DNA of 40,100 nt from Candidatus Amoebophilus sp. 36-38 (GCA_001897825.1 MKUM01000100.1:1-40100), one strand, 5' to 3'. Counted from the first letter of the stretch, positions 1 through 9,556 are shown. Numbers and translations: made by a program. The notes: generated by a model from the letters alone, not told the origin.

Positions 1-202
1 CTCTATCTTTCTTCAAAAATCTTTGTTTTCATTCGATTTATCCCTTATTTATGAGTTCTTAAGGGTCAACTACTTAGATGCACCCATCATCAAAGTAAAT
101 AGTGCGGACGTACCTTTAGCCTATGCATCGACTTTAGTTCAGGAAATTTTGCCTAGTGTTGATAAAACAATTCAGGCGTTAAAAAGTGTATTATACCTAT
201 AA
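1..202 (+). CDS. pdhB: Pyruvate dehydrogenase E1 beta subunit, C-terminal fragment
   Basis: The open frame runs in from the left edge and ends at TAA 200-202, giving about 66 C-terminal residues. It includes YLDAPIIKVNSADVPLAYA and ends ALKSVLYL. This matches the end of the transketolase C-terminal domain in E1 beta of pyruvate or branched-chain 2-oxoacid dehydrogenases, where a 'DAP-(x)n-DVPLPYA' segment is followed by a helix ending near V-L-Y. E1 works with E2 and E3 to convert pyruvate to acetyl-CoA in the cytoplasm. It converges on the ankyrin gene with only 25 bases between the two stops. An E2 gene lies at 23431-24738 but is not adjacent. The assignment rests on the tail only; a branched-chain E1 beta is the alternative. 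Confidence 0.75.
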   Translation, partial: SIFLQKSLFSFDLSLIYEFLRVNYLDAPIIKVNSADVPLAYASTLVQEILPSVDKTIQALKSVLYL

Positions 203-227
203 GCCCAAATTAATTCCAATTATAGTA

Positions 228-3200
228 TTAGGCGGACTGGTTGCTGCTGAGGTTATAAAAGTTTGCTTCCGCAAGGCTTTCTGCTGACAAATCTTTTTCT
301 ACGCCCCCTGTCTCTAGAGCAAAGCTACCTTGGGACTCTGCTACTTTACCTTCAAGTCCATGTGTTAACAGTTCAACTAATTCTTGATCATCAGCTTCTA
401 TAGCTAGATCCAAAGAAGTTTTACCTGCTTTATTCTTAGCTTTAAGACTCACCCCTTTTTTAATCAATAATTTTACTATTTCTTTATCTTTCTGCCCAAC
501 AGCTATATGTAGGGGAGTATCATTATCTTTATTCTTATGATTAATATCTATTCCTTTCTCAATTAATAATGCCACTAAGTTTTTATTTTTTCGTTGAACA
601 GCGAGATGCAAAAAAGTTTTACCTCCTTCATCCTTAACCTCAAGATCTGCTCCCCCCTTGATTAATAATTCTACTACCGTTGCATGCTTGTAATTAAAAG
701 CTAAATCCAAAGGAGTTGTACCATCTTTACTCTTAGCTTTAACATCCGCTCCTAACTCAATCAATAAGCCTACTACTTTTTTATATCCCCCCCTAGCAGC
801 CAAATGCAGAGGAGTAATACCCTTTTTATCCACAGCTTTAACATCTGCTCCTTTCCCACTTAAAAATTCTACTACTTCTTTATATACTCTCACAACAGCT
901 ATAGAAAAAGAATTAATAAAATATTCATCTCCCGGGCTGACATCTGCTCTTCCCTTGATTAATAATTTTACTACTTTTTTATATCCCCTCCCAGCAGCCA
1001 AATGCAAAGGGGTGCTACCCTCTCTATCCACAGCTTTAACATTCGCTCCTGACTCAATCAATAAGCCTACTATTTCTTTATATCCCCTCCCAGCAGCCAA
1101 ATGCAAAGGGGTGCTACCCTCTCTATCTACAGCTTTAACATTCGCTCCTGACTCAATCAATAAGCCTACTATTTCTTTATATCCCCCCCCAGCAGCCAAA
1201 TGCAAAGGAGTGCTACCCTCTCTATCCACAGCTTTAATATCCGCTCCTTTTTCAACTAATAATGCTACCATTCCTTTACTACCTACCGCAATAGCCTTAT
1301 GTAAAATGGATTCTTTACGTTTTGAAACGTTAACATCTGCCCCTTTGGTGATTAATAATGCTGCCACTCCCTCATTACGATTCACAATAGCCTCATATAA
1401 AGGGGTATTACCAAAGCGATCCACAGCATCAACATCCGCTCCTTTTTCAATTAATAATGCTATCATTTCTTCATTATATCCCTTCTCAGCAGCCAAATGC
1501 AAAGAGGTAATAACATTGACATTGGAATCCACAGCTTTAACATTTGCCCCTTTTTCAATTAATAATGCTACCATTCCTTCACTAAACCCTCTCCTAATAG
1601 CCCTATGTAAAAGAGTGCCTTCTCCATATTTTGAAACGTTAACATTAACATCTGCTCCTTTGTTGATTAACAATGCTGTTACTTCTTCATTACGATTCAC
1701 AATAGCTTCATATAAAGGGGTAATACCTTCCTGATTCTGAATATTAATATCAGCCTCTTCTTTATTGATTATCAATTTGACTATATCATGACAATTTCGC
1801 TTAAGAGCCAAATGTAGAGATGTATCTCCATATTTATCTTGTATGTTAATATCAAGATTTAGCCCTTGCGTTATCAATATCTCAGCTTCTTTCTCATATC
1901 CATGCTTGAGAGCTACATGTAATGGTGTATTACCATTGCTATCTCTCATATTTACATCAACCTCTAAAGCTAATAATTCAACAATCTTGGCTTCATCTCG
2001 ATTTCTAACTGCATCGTGCAAAGGATATTTGCTAGTTACTAATTCTTGTAGTTTTTCTTCACTAGTTATATACACACCTTGCTCCTCTTTTTTATTTTTA
2101 TCTTTCTCTATATCTGTCACGCTCTTCGAAGCCTCCTTTGGGGTTTCACCACCCACTCCTCCTTGTTCTCTCAACACTTTAGCTAGTCCTAAGTAGTTCT
2201 TTTCAAGAGCTACATCAAGCGGAGTATGATTATTCTTATTTGAAATGTTTATGTCTACGTCTTTTTTTTGTATTAACAATCTGGCTAGATCTCGGTGCCC
2301 TCTTTGAATAGCTATATGTAGGGGGGTATTACCTTGCTTATTGGTGCTATCTAGGTTAGCTCCTTTCTTGATTAATAGCTCAGCTATTTCTACATGGCCT
2401 ATCTGAGCAGCCCAATGTAGTGGCATATAACCTTCCTGATCACTGATATTTATATCTTTAGATTTATCTATTATTTGCTTAGTCAGTTCTAAGTAATCTG
2501 CTTTAGTGCCTAACGATTTAATAGCCAAATGTAGTGGGGTATAGCCAAATTTATTTAGAATAGTTATATCTGCTCCTAATCCTATTAGTTGTTTGGTTAC
2601 TTCTATATGTTCCTTCACAACAGCCCAATGTAAAGGTGTATAACCATCTTTATCTTGAGCATCTTTATCTGCCCCTGAAGTTATCAATTGTTTAACTAAA
2701 TCTGTATGTCCAGCAATAGAAGCCATATGCAAAGGGGTATACCCTGCTTCATTTGTAACATTTATATATGCTATTTTTTCTTTTAATAAGTATTGAGCTA
2801 ATTTTAAGTGACCCCTTTCTGCAGCCAAATGTAAAAGGGTATTACCAGCATTATCTGTAGCATCTTTAAATGCCCCTAAGGTTAATAATTCCTTAATTAA
2901 GTCTATATTTCCTACACTAGCAGCTACATGTAAAGGTGTAGATCCTTTTTTATTTTTGACGTTTATATCTGCTATTTTTTCCACTAATAACAAATATTTA
3001 AATAATTCTAGTTGTCCTTTACCAACAGCCATATGGAGCACAGTATTATCATCATTGTCTTTAGCATTTTTATCTGCTCCATTTTTTATTAACTGTTTAA
3101 CTATATCTGTATGTCCTAAGATAACAGCCATATGCAAAGGCGTGTATCCTCCTTTGTTACTCTTAGCATTTATATTTACCTTTCCCTGTATTAATAACTC

Positions 3201-4961
3201 CGTCAATTTGCTGTATCCTTTCTTGGCTGCTACGTGTAAGGAAGTATATCCTTCTTTATCCTGAGCATTTTTATCCGCTCCTCTACGTATTAATACCTTA
3301 GCCAGCCCTTTGTGTCCTTTCTTAACTGCTACATGCAAAGGAGTGTATCCTTCTTTATCCTGAACATTTTTATCCGCTCCTAAGTGTATCAACACTTCAG
3401 CTAATTTCCCGTGTTCTTTTTTAACTGCCACGTGCAAGGGAGTGTACCCTTTCTCATCCTGAGTATTTATTTGTGCTCCTTCGTCTATCAATACTTGAGC
3501 TAATTTTGCATGTCCCTTTTTAGCTGCTACGTGTAAAGGAGTGTATCCTTTTTTATTCTGAGCATCTATCTCTACTCCTGCATCTATTAACATTTTAGCT
3601 AAATCTTTATTCCCTTTTTTAGCTGCCAGATGCAAAGGCCTAGCTCTTTCTTTATTTTTAATATTTTTATTTATTTGTTGTTGAGCTAATAAGTATTTAA
3701 CTAATTCCAAATGGCCTCTACTGACAGCAATATGTAATGGAGCGTTTCCATCTTTATCTTTCGCATTTATATCGGCTCCTTCCTTTATTAATTGGCTAAC
3801 TAAAGCCATATCTTCCTTAATAACAGCTATATGCAAGGAGGTTGACTGAGCCTTTTTTGTCTTTTGTTCCTTTTCTAAAGCCATTAATAAGGCTTTTGCT
3901 CCTTGGTTATCTTGTGCTGCTGATTTGCCTAGCCATTTGATTGCGTCTTGATAGGCAGAATTCTTTTTTTCTTTTTGCCAACCAATGTACGCCTGGGCAC
4001 CTAATTGAAATTGAGCCTCACTATCTCCGTGATTAGCTTGATGCAATAAGTTTTTGTGATTTTTTAAATCCCCCTCATCACCGTTTGTTTTTTGGTTCTC
4101 CTCCTTTTCTTTCTCTTTTTGATCTTCAAGGCCTTTTTTAAAACTCCTTTTCATTCCTCCTAGAAGTCCTCTTCTACCAATATACACATACCCTGGTTGG
4201 TTAGCCGGTAATTGCACTTGGATAAGTTGCCGTTGTTCTACTTCACTCAGACTAGCTAGATCTTCTATACAAATACCCGCTTCTACATGTACAGGCAACT
4301 TGACATGTTTTCTACTAAATCCCATAGGGAGGTTTTCTTCTACGTTTGCTTGGAGTATACCAGCCCCTTCACAGAGATTAACTTGATGCCCTCCATAGGC
4401 TACAAGGTATTTATCTACTAGGTCACTAGATAATCTAAGCTTTCTGTTTACTGAGCTAATAGCCATGCTCTTATCTTGAATATTAGACACTGGATTAGGT
4501 GATACAGGAGCTACAATAACTTTACTAGCTTGTGACTGTTGATCAGCTATAAGTTGCCTCATTTGCTGTTTTTTTTGCTCAACTATAGAATTCACAACAT
4601 GTATACCTTGCTCAGATTGGCTATTAGATAAGTCATTTAATTTACAACACGTAGGATAGGATTCTTCTAACACTTGTTCCTTAGTAGAATTTCCTTCAAG
4701 TAATGATGAGCTATTAGTAACATCAAGCGGCTCATTATTATGTATTACATTATTGTGTATTATAATAGGGTCTTTAAAAATTAACATACCATACTCTGGT
4801 TGTCTGACTAGCTTAGAAGTCGCTTGTACATACTCTTGATTTTTAGGCGTGATGGGCGTATTAGGGTTAAAACAATTTTGTAAAAGCAAACTTATAAATA
4901 GGATACGAGACATAACTCGATGACCTGAATGGTGAACTTGTTTCATCATGTTATCTATCAT
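228..4961 (-). CDS. Giant ankyrin-repeat lipoprotein (about 34 ANK repeats, one Sel1-like segment)
   Basis: The 1577-aa product starts with a lipoprotein signal, RILFISLLLQNC, with the acylated Cys near residue 30; translation could start at M1, M5, M6 or M17. Residues about 180-300 form a region I do not recognise, ending PGYVYIGRRGLLGG, followed by a K/E-rich linker. A Sel1-like segment lies at about 305-365 (GDSEAQFQLGAQAY ... AIKWLGKSAAQ). The rest is about 34 ankyrin repeats of the form TPLHxAAxxGHxxLxxxLIxxGADxNxxDxxG, in two blocks of about 17 separated by a linker of roughly 45 charged residues. The repeats bind proteins; lipoproteins of this kind in amoeba symbionts are thought to act on host proteins. 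Several adjacent repeats are nearly identical in DNA, pointing to recent expansion. Function is inferred from architecture alone. The long reading frames on the opposite strand are shadows. Confidence 0.93.
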   Translation of the reverse strand: MIDNMMKQVHHSGHRVMSRILFISLLLQNCFNPNTPITPKNQEYVQATSKLVRQPEYGMLIFKDPIIIHNNVIHNNEPLDVTNSSSLLEGNSTKEQVLEESYPTCCKLNDLSNSQSEQGIHVVNSIVEQKKQQMRQLIADQQSQASKVIVAPVSPNPVSNIQDKSMAISSVNRKLRLSSDLVDKYLVAYGGHQVNLCEGAGILQANVEENLPMGFSRKHVKLPVHVEAGICIEDLASLSEVEQRQLIQVQLPANQPGYVYIGRRGLLGGMKRSFKKGLEDQKEKEKEENQKTNGDEGDLKNHKNLLHQANHGDSEAQFQLGAQAYIGWQKEKKNSAYQDAIKWLGKSAAQDNQGAKALLMALEKEQKTKKAQSTSLHIAVIKEDMALVSQLIKEGADINAKDKDGNAPLHIAVSRGHLELVKYLLAQQQINKNIKNKERARPLHLAAKKGNKDLAKMLIDAGVEIDAQNKKGYTPLHVAAKKGHAKLAQVLIDEGAQINTQDEKGYTPLHVAVKKEHGKLAEVLIHLGADKNVQDKEGYTPLHVAVKKGHKGLAKVLIRRGADKNAQDKEGYTSLHVAAKKGYSKLTELLIQGKVNINAKSNKGGYTPLHMAVILGHTDIVKQLIKNGADKNAKDNDDNTVLHMAVGKGQLELFKYLLLVEKIADINVKNKKGSTPLHVAASVGNIDLIKELLTLGAFKDATDNAGNTLLHLAAERGHLKLAQYLLKEKIAYINVTNEAGYTPLHMASIAGHTDLVKQLITSGADKDAQDKDGYTPLHWAVVKEHIEVTKQLIGLGADITILNKFGYTPLHLAIKSLGTKADYLELTKQIIDKSKDINISDQEGYMPLHWAAQIGHVEIAELLIKKGANLDSTNKQGNTPLHIAIQRGHRDLARLLIQKKDVDINISNKNNHTPLDVALEKNYLGLAKVLREQGGVGGETPKEASKSVTDIEKDKNKKEEQGVYITSEEKLQELVTSKYPLHDAVRNRDEAKIVELLALEVDVNMRDSNGNTPLHVALKHGYEKEAEILITQGLNLDINIQDKYGDTSLHLALKRNCHDIVKLIINKEEADINIQNQEGITPLYEAIVNRNEEVTALLINKGADVNVNVSKYGEGTLLHRAIRRGFSEGMVALLIEKGANVKAVDSNVNVITSLHLAAEKGYNEEMIALLIEKGADVDAVDRFGNTPLYEAIVNRNEGVAALLITKGADVNVSKRKESILHKAIAVGSKGMVALLVEKGADIKAVDREGSTPLHLAAGGGYKEIVGLLIESGANVKAVDREGSTPLHLAAGRGYKEIVGLLIESGANVKAVDREGSTPLHLAAGRGYKKVVKLLIKGRADVSPGDEYFINSFSIAVVRVYKEVVEFLSGKGADVKAVDKKGITPLHLAARGGYKKVVGLLIELGADVKAKSKDGTTPLDLAFNYKHATVVELLIKGGADLEVKDEGGKTFLHLAVQRKNKNLVALLIEKGIDINHKNKDNDTPLHIAVGQKDKEIVKLLIKKGVSLKAKNKAGKTSLDLAIEADDQELVELLTHGLEGKVAESQGSFALETGGVEKDLSAESLAEANFYNLSSNQSA
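982..1278 (-). repeat. Three near-identical 99-bp tandem units inside the ankyrin gene
   Basis: The unit beginning TATCCCC recurs at 982, 1081 and 1180, exactly 99 bases apart, which is one 33-residue ankyrin repeat. Copies 1 and 2 differ at only about one base over the unit; the third diverges in its second half. Such high DNA identity among otherwise diverged ankyrin repeats implies recent duplication, and it is a natural site for unequal recombination that would change repeat number in frame. Confidence 0.9.
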
Positions 4962-5318
4962 TTAAGTTAAAAACTAACTTGATTTCCACATTTATACTTT
5001 TCCAGTTCAATTCTTTAGCCTTCTTAACAGTACCGCTACTTTCTGGTCTCAAGTTATTGATATTAATACGTTAAGCTAATTATACATTTTTTATAACATC
5101 CTCTAAACAACTAAAAGTAGTTATACTTTGCATCAAACCATCTCTTAAATATTAATATCACCATTTTTAATACTTCTAAGCCCCTTGATAATACATCTTA
5201 TTCTATTCAAAGCACAGCTTAAATGCCTCCTAAATATACTAAATATTTGCCGTTGCACGAATTTTTTTCAGATCAGAGCTGTAGGTAGGTATGGTGAAAT
5301 AAATTTTGTCTAAGTTAT
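4962..5318. other. 357-bp intergenic spacer between two minus-strand lipoprotein genes
   Basis: AT-rich spacer holding the 3' flank of the OTU-patatin gene and the upstream region of the ankyrin gene. I searched the minus strand for a Bacteroidota TAnnTTTG element and found no convincing one. I also see no strong terminator hairpin, tRNA or coding remnant. Confidence 0.6.
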
Positions 5319-8300
5319 TTAAAGTTTTGTCAGATCTAATGAAAACGCATCATAAAGGCTTGAAAGCAATTCATTTTCTTGGATATTTTGCTGACTAGTA
5401 AAACCTTGCGTATGTCTATATGTTTCTACTACATCAAACTTTATCTTAATTGATTTTTTCTTTTGTATTTGTATCAGGCCAGCAGTTTGTAAAGTACGTA
5501 ATAAGCCCTTGATATAACTTTTAAATTGTTTTTTTTCTTCAGCTGAATAATTAGTATGAGTAGTTAGACGATCAACAAGTTCATCTATAATAATTTTATT
5601 TGCATTTAAACTAACTATATACATGAACAACTTCTGAGCATTCGGTTCGAGATTAGATAAAACTTTCTCCGATTCATCAAACTTGCTATCATCCTGCAGT
5701 ATCTGATTGAGCTTCCTATCAATCTTCTTAGCTTTCCTAGATAACTTATTCTTTTTTCTTTTACTCTTCTTAGATGCTTTAGGTTTCTTAGATTGTCCAG
5801 AGCTATCGGATATTTCTAAAAATCCTAAACCTGAATCAGAACTACTTCCTTGCTGTGGTTCGCTAGATATTTCTAACAATTTATCAAGATTATCAAAAAT
5901 CCGATCACTACAATAGTCTCTCAACTGACGTATTTCTTCCCCCTTTAAATTATTAGGGTCCCATTGTCCCGCATTTACTGCATTGATTATTTCTTCGATA
6001 ATTGTATTTAAAGTTTTAGCTTCACCAAGACTACCAATACTTTTTTCTACCAATGGAATTAGAATAGACAAATCGAATATCAATTGGAGACGTTTATCTT
6101 TATAACCTCTAAACATCTTAGATAATACTTTTATAGTCTGACTTTTGCTAGCACTTAAAAGGGGGTTATGATAAGCTTTAAATACTTCTAGCTTTTTATC
6201 TTTTATAAACTTAGCATCTTTCAAACCTCTTAAACCCTTTGTATCTAAATCTATGTTACTAAGATCTAAAGATTCAAGTTGATTAAATGCATTCAAATAC
6301 GTTAAAGTACCTGGAGATAGTTGATTACCACTTAAATTTAATTCGGTCACATTTGATAATAGATTATGATTCTTCAAGTTCTCTAATCCATGGACAACAT
6401 CCCACATGGCACGATCTGTTAAGTAACTCAAGGTAGTTACACCTGACAACAAATGATCGTCCTCTTGTGCTTCTTGAATTTCGTGCATAGCCTTATCACT
6501 TGCTAGATAACGACGAGATAGATCAATACAACCATCATCATCTCTCAACTGGGTACGAGCTAATTTTACAAGCGGATAAAAAACGTAATAATCACGCTGC
6601 TCATAAAAGTGATCTAATACTCCTTTAATTTCATTGAATTTTTGAAAATTGTCCTTATCCTTTTTGTCCTTACCCTTTTTTCGAAAATTGTACCTATCCT
6701 TGTTGTCTATAACATTTCTTGCATTATTTATTAAATCATCAATAAACTTTTCGGAAGCATTATCCAATTCCGCTTGTCCTATGGGAAGTTCAAATTGCAA
6801 ACGTGTATAATGATCCTTATTTATTTCAGTAACTTGATTCACAAAATAATCCATTGCTTCACTACTATTATTCATAAGCACTGGTGCAATCACTTTAGCC
6901 CAAGCACCCAACGATTTTTTCTTATGTAAGGAACCCACTTCGGATGATCCAGTTCCCAAAGAAATAACATGAAAACTAGAACCTGGAAACAACCTAATTT
7001 GAGCTTCCACGTAAGCGTGGAAAGTAGGATTATTTGCTGCAACTCCACCATCTAGGAAATAATGTATTTTTTCTTTGTCACCGATACTTCTAATCTTAGC
7101 TGGCTTAAAATAAGTAGGTGCTGCTGAGGTAGCCCTAGCAGCATCTTCTGTAGCAAAGTCTTTGTTAGGGTTAGTTTTTGCTACATTACTTTTAAGAAGC
7201 TTAAGCTTTTCCTTTTTAGCATCATAGGTAGTAATTAAAGTTGATTGTGGTAAATCGCTTAAGTTTACTTTTTCCCTAACAATTCTTTCCCCTTGTTTCT
7301 TAGCATTTACTGCTGAAAACATTTTTTCCAATACCTGTTCTAAATTTTTAGGACTATACTTAGGAGTTCCTATCAAGTTCACAGCTGTTGTAGCCCAGCT
7401 ACTAATCCACATAGAAAAAATATATTTGCCTAACCGCTGGTATACTTTCAATATTGTACTCACTTGATAACGCGGACGATTCGTATCAGGATTGATAAAA
7501 CGCATCGCTAATCCAATAATTCCTCCTGTCGAAGTACCGGCAATCAGATCAAAACATTCTCCTAAACGCACTTCGGGATTTGGTGCAGCCGGATCATTAA
7601 AATGCTCATTGATTTTTGAAGTTATGTACTTTTCTAACGCATCTAACAGATAAGCCTCCCACACTCCGCGAATTCCACCTCCATCTAAAGACAAAATTAA
7701 TCTGGGCTGGGTTAGGTTTGGTTGAGGCCTGCTACTAATAGCCGTTGATTGGTCAGCTATAACCTCATGACCTCCAAGGCTAATTCCTTTCATCCAACTT
7801 AAGTGCTCATTCTCAAGTTTACTAAGCATATCCTCAGCATCGAGTTTATATTTACCTTCTTTTATCCGAGTTAAATGGTCTTTTGCATCCTGGTAATCTT
7901 TTTCTCCTTTATGTTTTTTCCACTCCTTGTAACATATTTGCCCTAATTTAAACCGGGCTTGTTGGTCTCCTTTTCTTGTACGTTCTATTAATTCCCGTAT
8001 TCTATCGTCCTCTTCTAAGTCCCTTGCACTTTTTTCATCTTTCTCTTTATCTTTGCCCTTATCTTTATCATCCTCTATTTTTCTTCCTAAACTTTGTGTT
8101 TGGGGTTTATCTAGATGTTTCTTTTTGCCTAATTCCTCTTCACTCTCTAATTCCTTTAATAAAGGAACAAAATGAAATTTATCTTCTACATTAACTAGCA
8201 CAGGAATATCTCCTTTCTCTAATAACGCTTGAAATTCTTCTTTATTAACAGGCGTTTCATCAGGAGACTCTTGGCCAGACTTATAGTTCCGAAAACAATA

Positions 8301-9143
8301 GCTAAGTATAAGCTTATTCGTTTCTGATTCTTTGGATACACTAATGACGCAAATCCCTTTGACTTTTAGCTCTTGACATATCATTACTCCTTCTACCCAC
8401 GGTCTACCCCATATACATATATCTTTATTGAAGTCCTCATTACATTCATCAGCAGTATATTGTATTTTATAATAATATTCATGTTGCTCATATCTATCTT
8501 TGCTGTGTGTATCCTCATTAAGGTCAGCTAAATCCCAATCAGTAACTAATTTTTGATTCTTTTGATAAAATTTATGGCAAGCTTCGCGTAAGCTTTTAAC
8601 TGTATATGTATCGGTATTTTTAATCTGGTTCAAGCATTGAGCCAACGCATCAAAAAAGCAATCTCCATCATCACAAGCTGCTCCTAGCCGATAACCTAGA
8701 GGCAGCTGAGCATTTAATGCCTCGTTTGTAAACCAACCTTTATCTGTGAATCCTTTTCGGGGCTTACCCTTGCTACTAGAAACGGTTGCTAACTTATCTC
8801 CTTTTTTCTTTTTCTTCTCTAATTTCTCTATCTCCTTATCTGTCAGCTTTTGTTTGTCCTTTTTATCTCTTTCCATCTCTTGTTGTTTACTAGGAGAAAT
8901 TTGCACTGAAGATCCTAGTTGTTCTGGTACAAGCGCCTGAAGATGATCCCCACTCGCAGTAAGTTCTAGTTCTGTTAACTGCTCTATATCAGCTTGTTTG
9001 CTTACTTCTAGAATATGACCTATCAATTCTTCTCTGCTAGGAATAATCGAGTTAGAGAAGTTATTGCAGCTTTGTAAAAACAATCCAATTGTAAGGACCC
9101 AGACTACTAGTTGATATCGGCCATTAATATGATAATTTGGCAT
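5319..9143 (-). CDS. OTU protease / Sel1 / patatin phospholipase / LRR fusion lipoprotein
   Basis: The 1274-aa protein opens with a lipoprotein signal (VLTIGLFLQSC, Cys 26) and a K-rich linker. An OTU-like cysteine protease domain spans about 140-330: DDGDCFFDAL with candidate nucleophile C162, ending HFVPLL with candidate His 324. A Sel1-like segment covers about 385-445. A patatin domain covers about 480-720 with the glycine-rich oxyanion loop DGGGIRG (487-493), the nucleophile elbow GTSTGG (Ser 538) and the catalytic DGG (Asp 698), so all patatin catalytic elements are present. A short LRR-like stretch follows (VTELNLSGNQL, LESLDLSNIDL), then a basic patch and a winged-helix-like tail. OTU enzymes remove ubiquitin; patatins hydrolyse membrane lipids. 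Two host-directed activities on one lipid-anchored chain suggest an effector. Domain calls come from motifs; activity is inferred. Confidence 0.9.
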   Translation of the reverse strand: MPNYHINGRYQLVVWVLTIGLFLQSCNNFSNSIIPSREELIGHILEVSKQADIEQLTELELTASGDHLQALVPEQLGSSVQISPSKQQEMERDKKDKQKLTDKEIEKLEKKKKKGDKLATVSSSKGKPRKGFTDKGWFTNEALNAQLPLGYRLGAACDDGDCFFDALAQCLNQIKNTDTYTVKSLREACHKFYQKNQKLVTDWDLADLNEDTHSKDRYEQHEYYYKIQYTADECNEDFNKDICIWGRPWVEGVMICQELKVKGICVISVSKESETNKLILSYCFRNYKSGQESPDETPVNKEEFQALLEKGDIPVLVNVEDKFHFVPLLKELESEEELGKKKHLDKPQTQSLGRKIEDDKDKGKDKEKDEKSARDLEEDDRIRELIERTRKGDQQARFKLGQICYKEWKKHKGEKDYQDAKDHLTRIKEGKYKLDAEDMLSKLENEHLSWMKGISLGGHEVIADQSTAISSRPQPNLTQPRLILSLDGGGIRGVWEAYLLDALEKYITSKINEHFNDPAAPNPEVRLGECFDLIAGTSTGGIIGLAMRFINPDTNRPRYQVSTILKVYQRLGKYIFSMWISSWATTAVNLIGTPKYSPKNLEQVLEKMFSAVNAKKQGERIVREKVNLSDLPQSTLITTYDAKKEKLKLLKSNVAKTNPNKDFATEDAARATSAAPTYFKPAKIRSIGDKEKIHYFLDGGVAANNPTFHAYVEAQIRLFPGSSFHVISLGTGSSEVGSLHKKKSLGAWAKVIAPVLMNNSSEAMDYFVNQVTEINKDHYTRLQFELPIGQAELDNASEKFIDDLINNARNVIDNKDRYNFRKKGKDKKDKDNFQKFNEIKGVLDHFYEQRDYYVFYPLVKLARTQLRDDDGCIDLSRRYLASDKAMHEIQEAQEDDHLLSGVTTLSYLTDRAMWDVVHGLENLKNHNLLSNVTELNLSGNQLSPGTLTYLNAFNQLESLDLSNIDLDTKGLRGLKDAKFIKDKKLEVFKAYHNPLLSASKSQTIKVLSKMFRGYKDKRLQLIFDLSILIPLVEKSIGSLGEAKTLNTIIEEIINAVNAGQWDPNNLKGEEIRQLRDYCSDRIFDNLDKLLEISSEPQQGSSSDSGLGFLEISDSSGQSKKPKASKKSKRKKNKLSRKAKKIDRKLNQILQDDSKFDESEKVLSNLEPNAQKLFMYIVSLNANKIIIDELVDRLTTHTNYSAEEKKQFKSYIKGLLRTLQTAGLIQIQKKKSIKIKFDVVETYRHTQGFTSQQNIQENELLSSLYDAFSLDLTKL

Positions 9144-9256
9144 ATTACAAATTCTTTAACACTAACAAGACATTAAAAATGTTTACAAAATACATAGTAA
9201 GCAAGTTAACATACAGCAAGCATACAAACATATATTCATACATGAATGTTCGATAT

Positions 9257-9419
9257 TAGAGCTCTTCCAAAATCGTCGCTTGGCCCTCTGGCTTCGTCAG
9301 TAATTTGTTCAAAATCCTCATAGTTGAGTGTCAGGAGGAAACTCCTGACACCACACTTCAGTTTCTCACAAATTCTTTCCTGTCCAGCAAACTCAATTCT
9401 TGGTTTCAGAAGAACTCTA
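9257..9419. repeat. MITE-like element, copy 1 (163 bp, TIRs TAGAG[CT]TCTTC)
   Basis: The left end reads TAGAGCTCTTCCAAAATC; the reverse complement of the right end reads TAGAGTTCTTCTGAAACC. The interior shares GTCGC..., CTTCGTCAGTAATT, GTTTCTCA[CT]AAATTC and AATTCTTGGTTT with the element at 34321-34464, so the two are dispersed copies of one non-coding family. It has no transposase, and both ends begin with TA, which may be a duplicated TA target. A short open frame overlapping it (9305-9517) shows no protein likeness. Confidence 0.7.
9328..9351. repeat. GTGTCAGG hairpin, copy 1
   Basis: Perfect inverted repeat: arm GTGTCAGGAG, loop GAAA, arm CTCCTGACAC, followed by CAC. It lies within the MITE-like element upstream of dnaE. 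Related hairpins occur at 13545-13567, 13585-13607 and 24911-24933. Confidence 0.8.
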
Positions 9420-9548
9420 TGATACGCTATAACTTACATGTCTTGTTAGTTGAAGTATCTGTAAGCAATATTTGCTTACGAAATTTAAAGTATATTCATT
9501 CTTCTGAATTTATTTAAAAACTTTAAAGCCAAAGCTGCAACTTTTCTT

Positions 9549-9556
9549 TATATTTG
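9549..9556 (+). promoter_or_regulatory. Putative -7 promoter element before dnaE
   Basis: TATATTTG matches the Bacteroidota -7 consensus TAnnTTTG and lies 34 bases before the dnaE start. No clear TTTG -33 element is seen at the usual spacing, so this is tentative. Confidence 0.4.

Noticed and set aside
982-1278. Regular 99-bp repeats as a CRISPR array
   Set aside because: There are no unique spacers; the units are contiguous and code in frame for ankyrin repeats.
955-1734. 259-aa plus-strand open frame inside the ankyrin gene
   Set aside because: It mirrors the tandem repeats of the minus-strand ankyrin gene and repeats with the same 99-bp period; it has no family likeness or ribosome site.
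9305-9517. 70-aa plus-strand frame before dnaE
   Set aside because: It lies mostly across the MITE-like element and the hairpin and has no protein-like motif.
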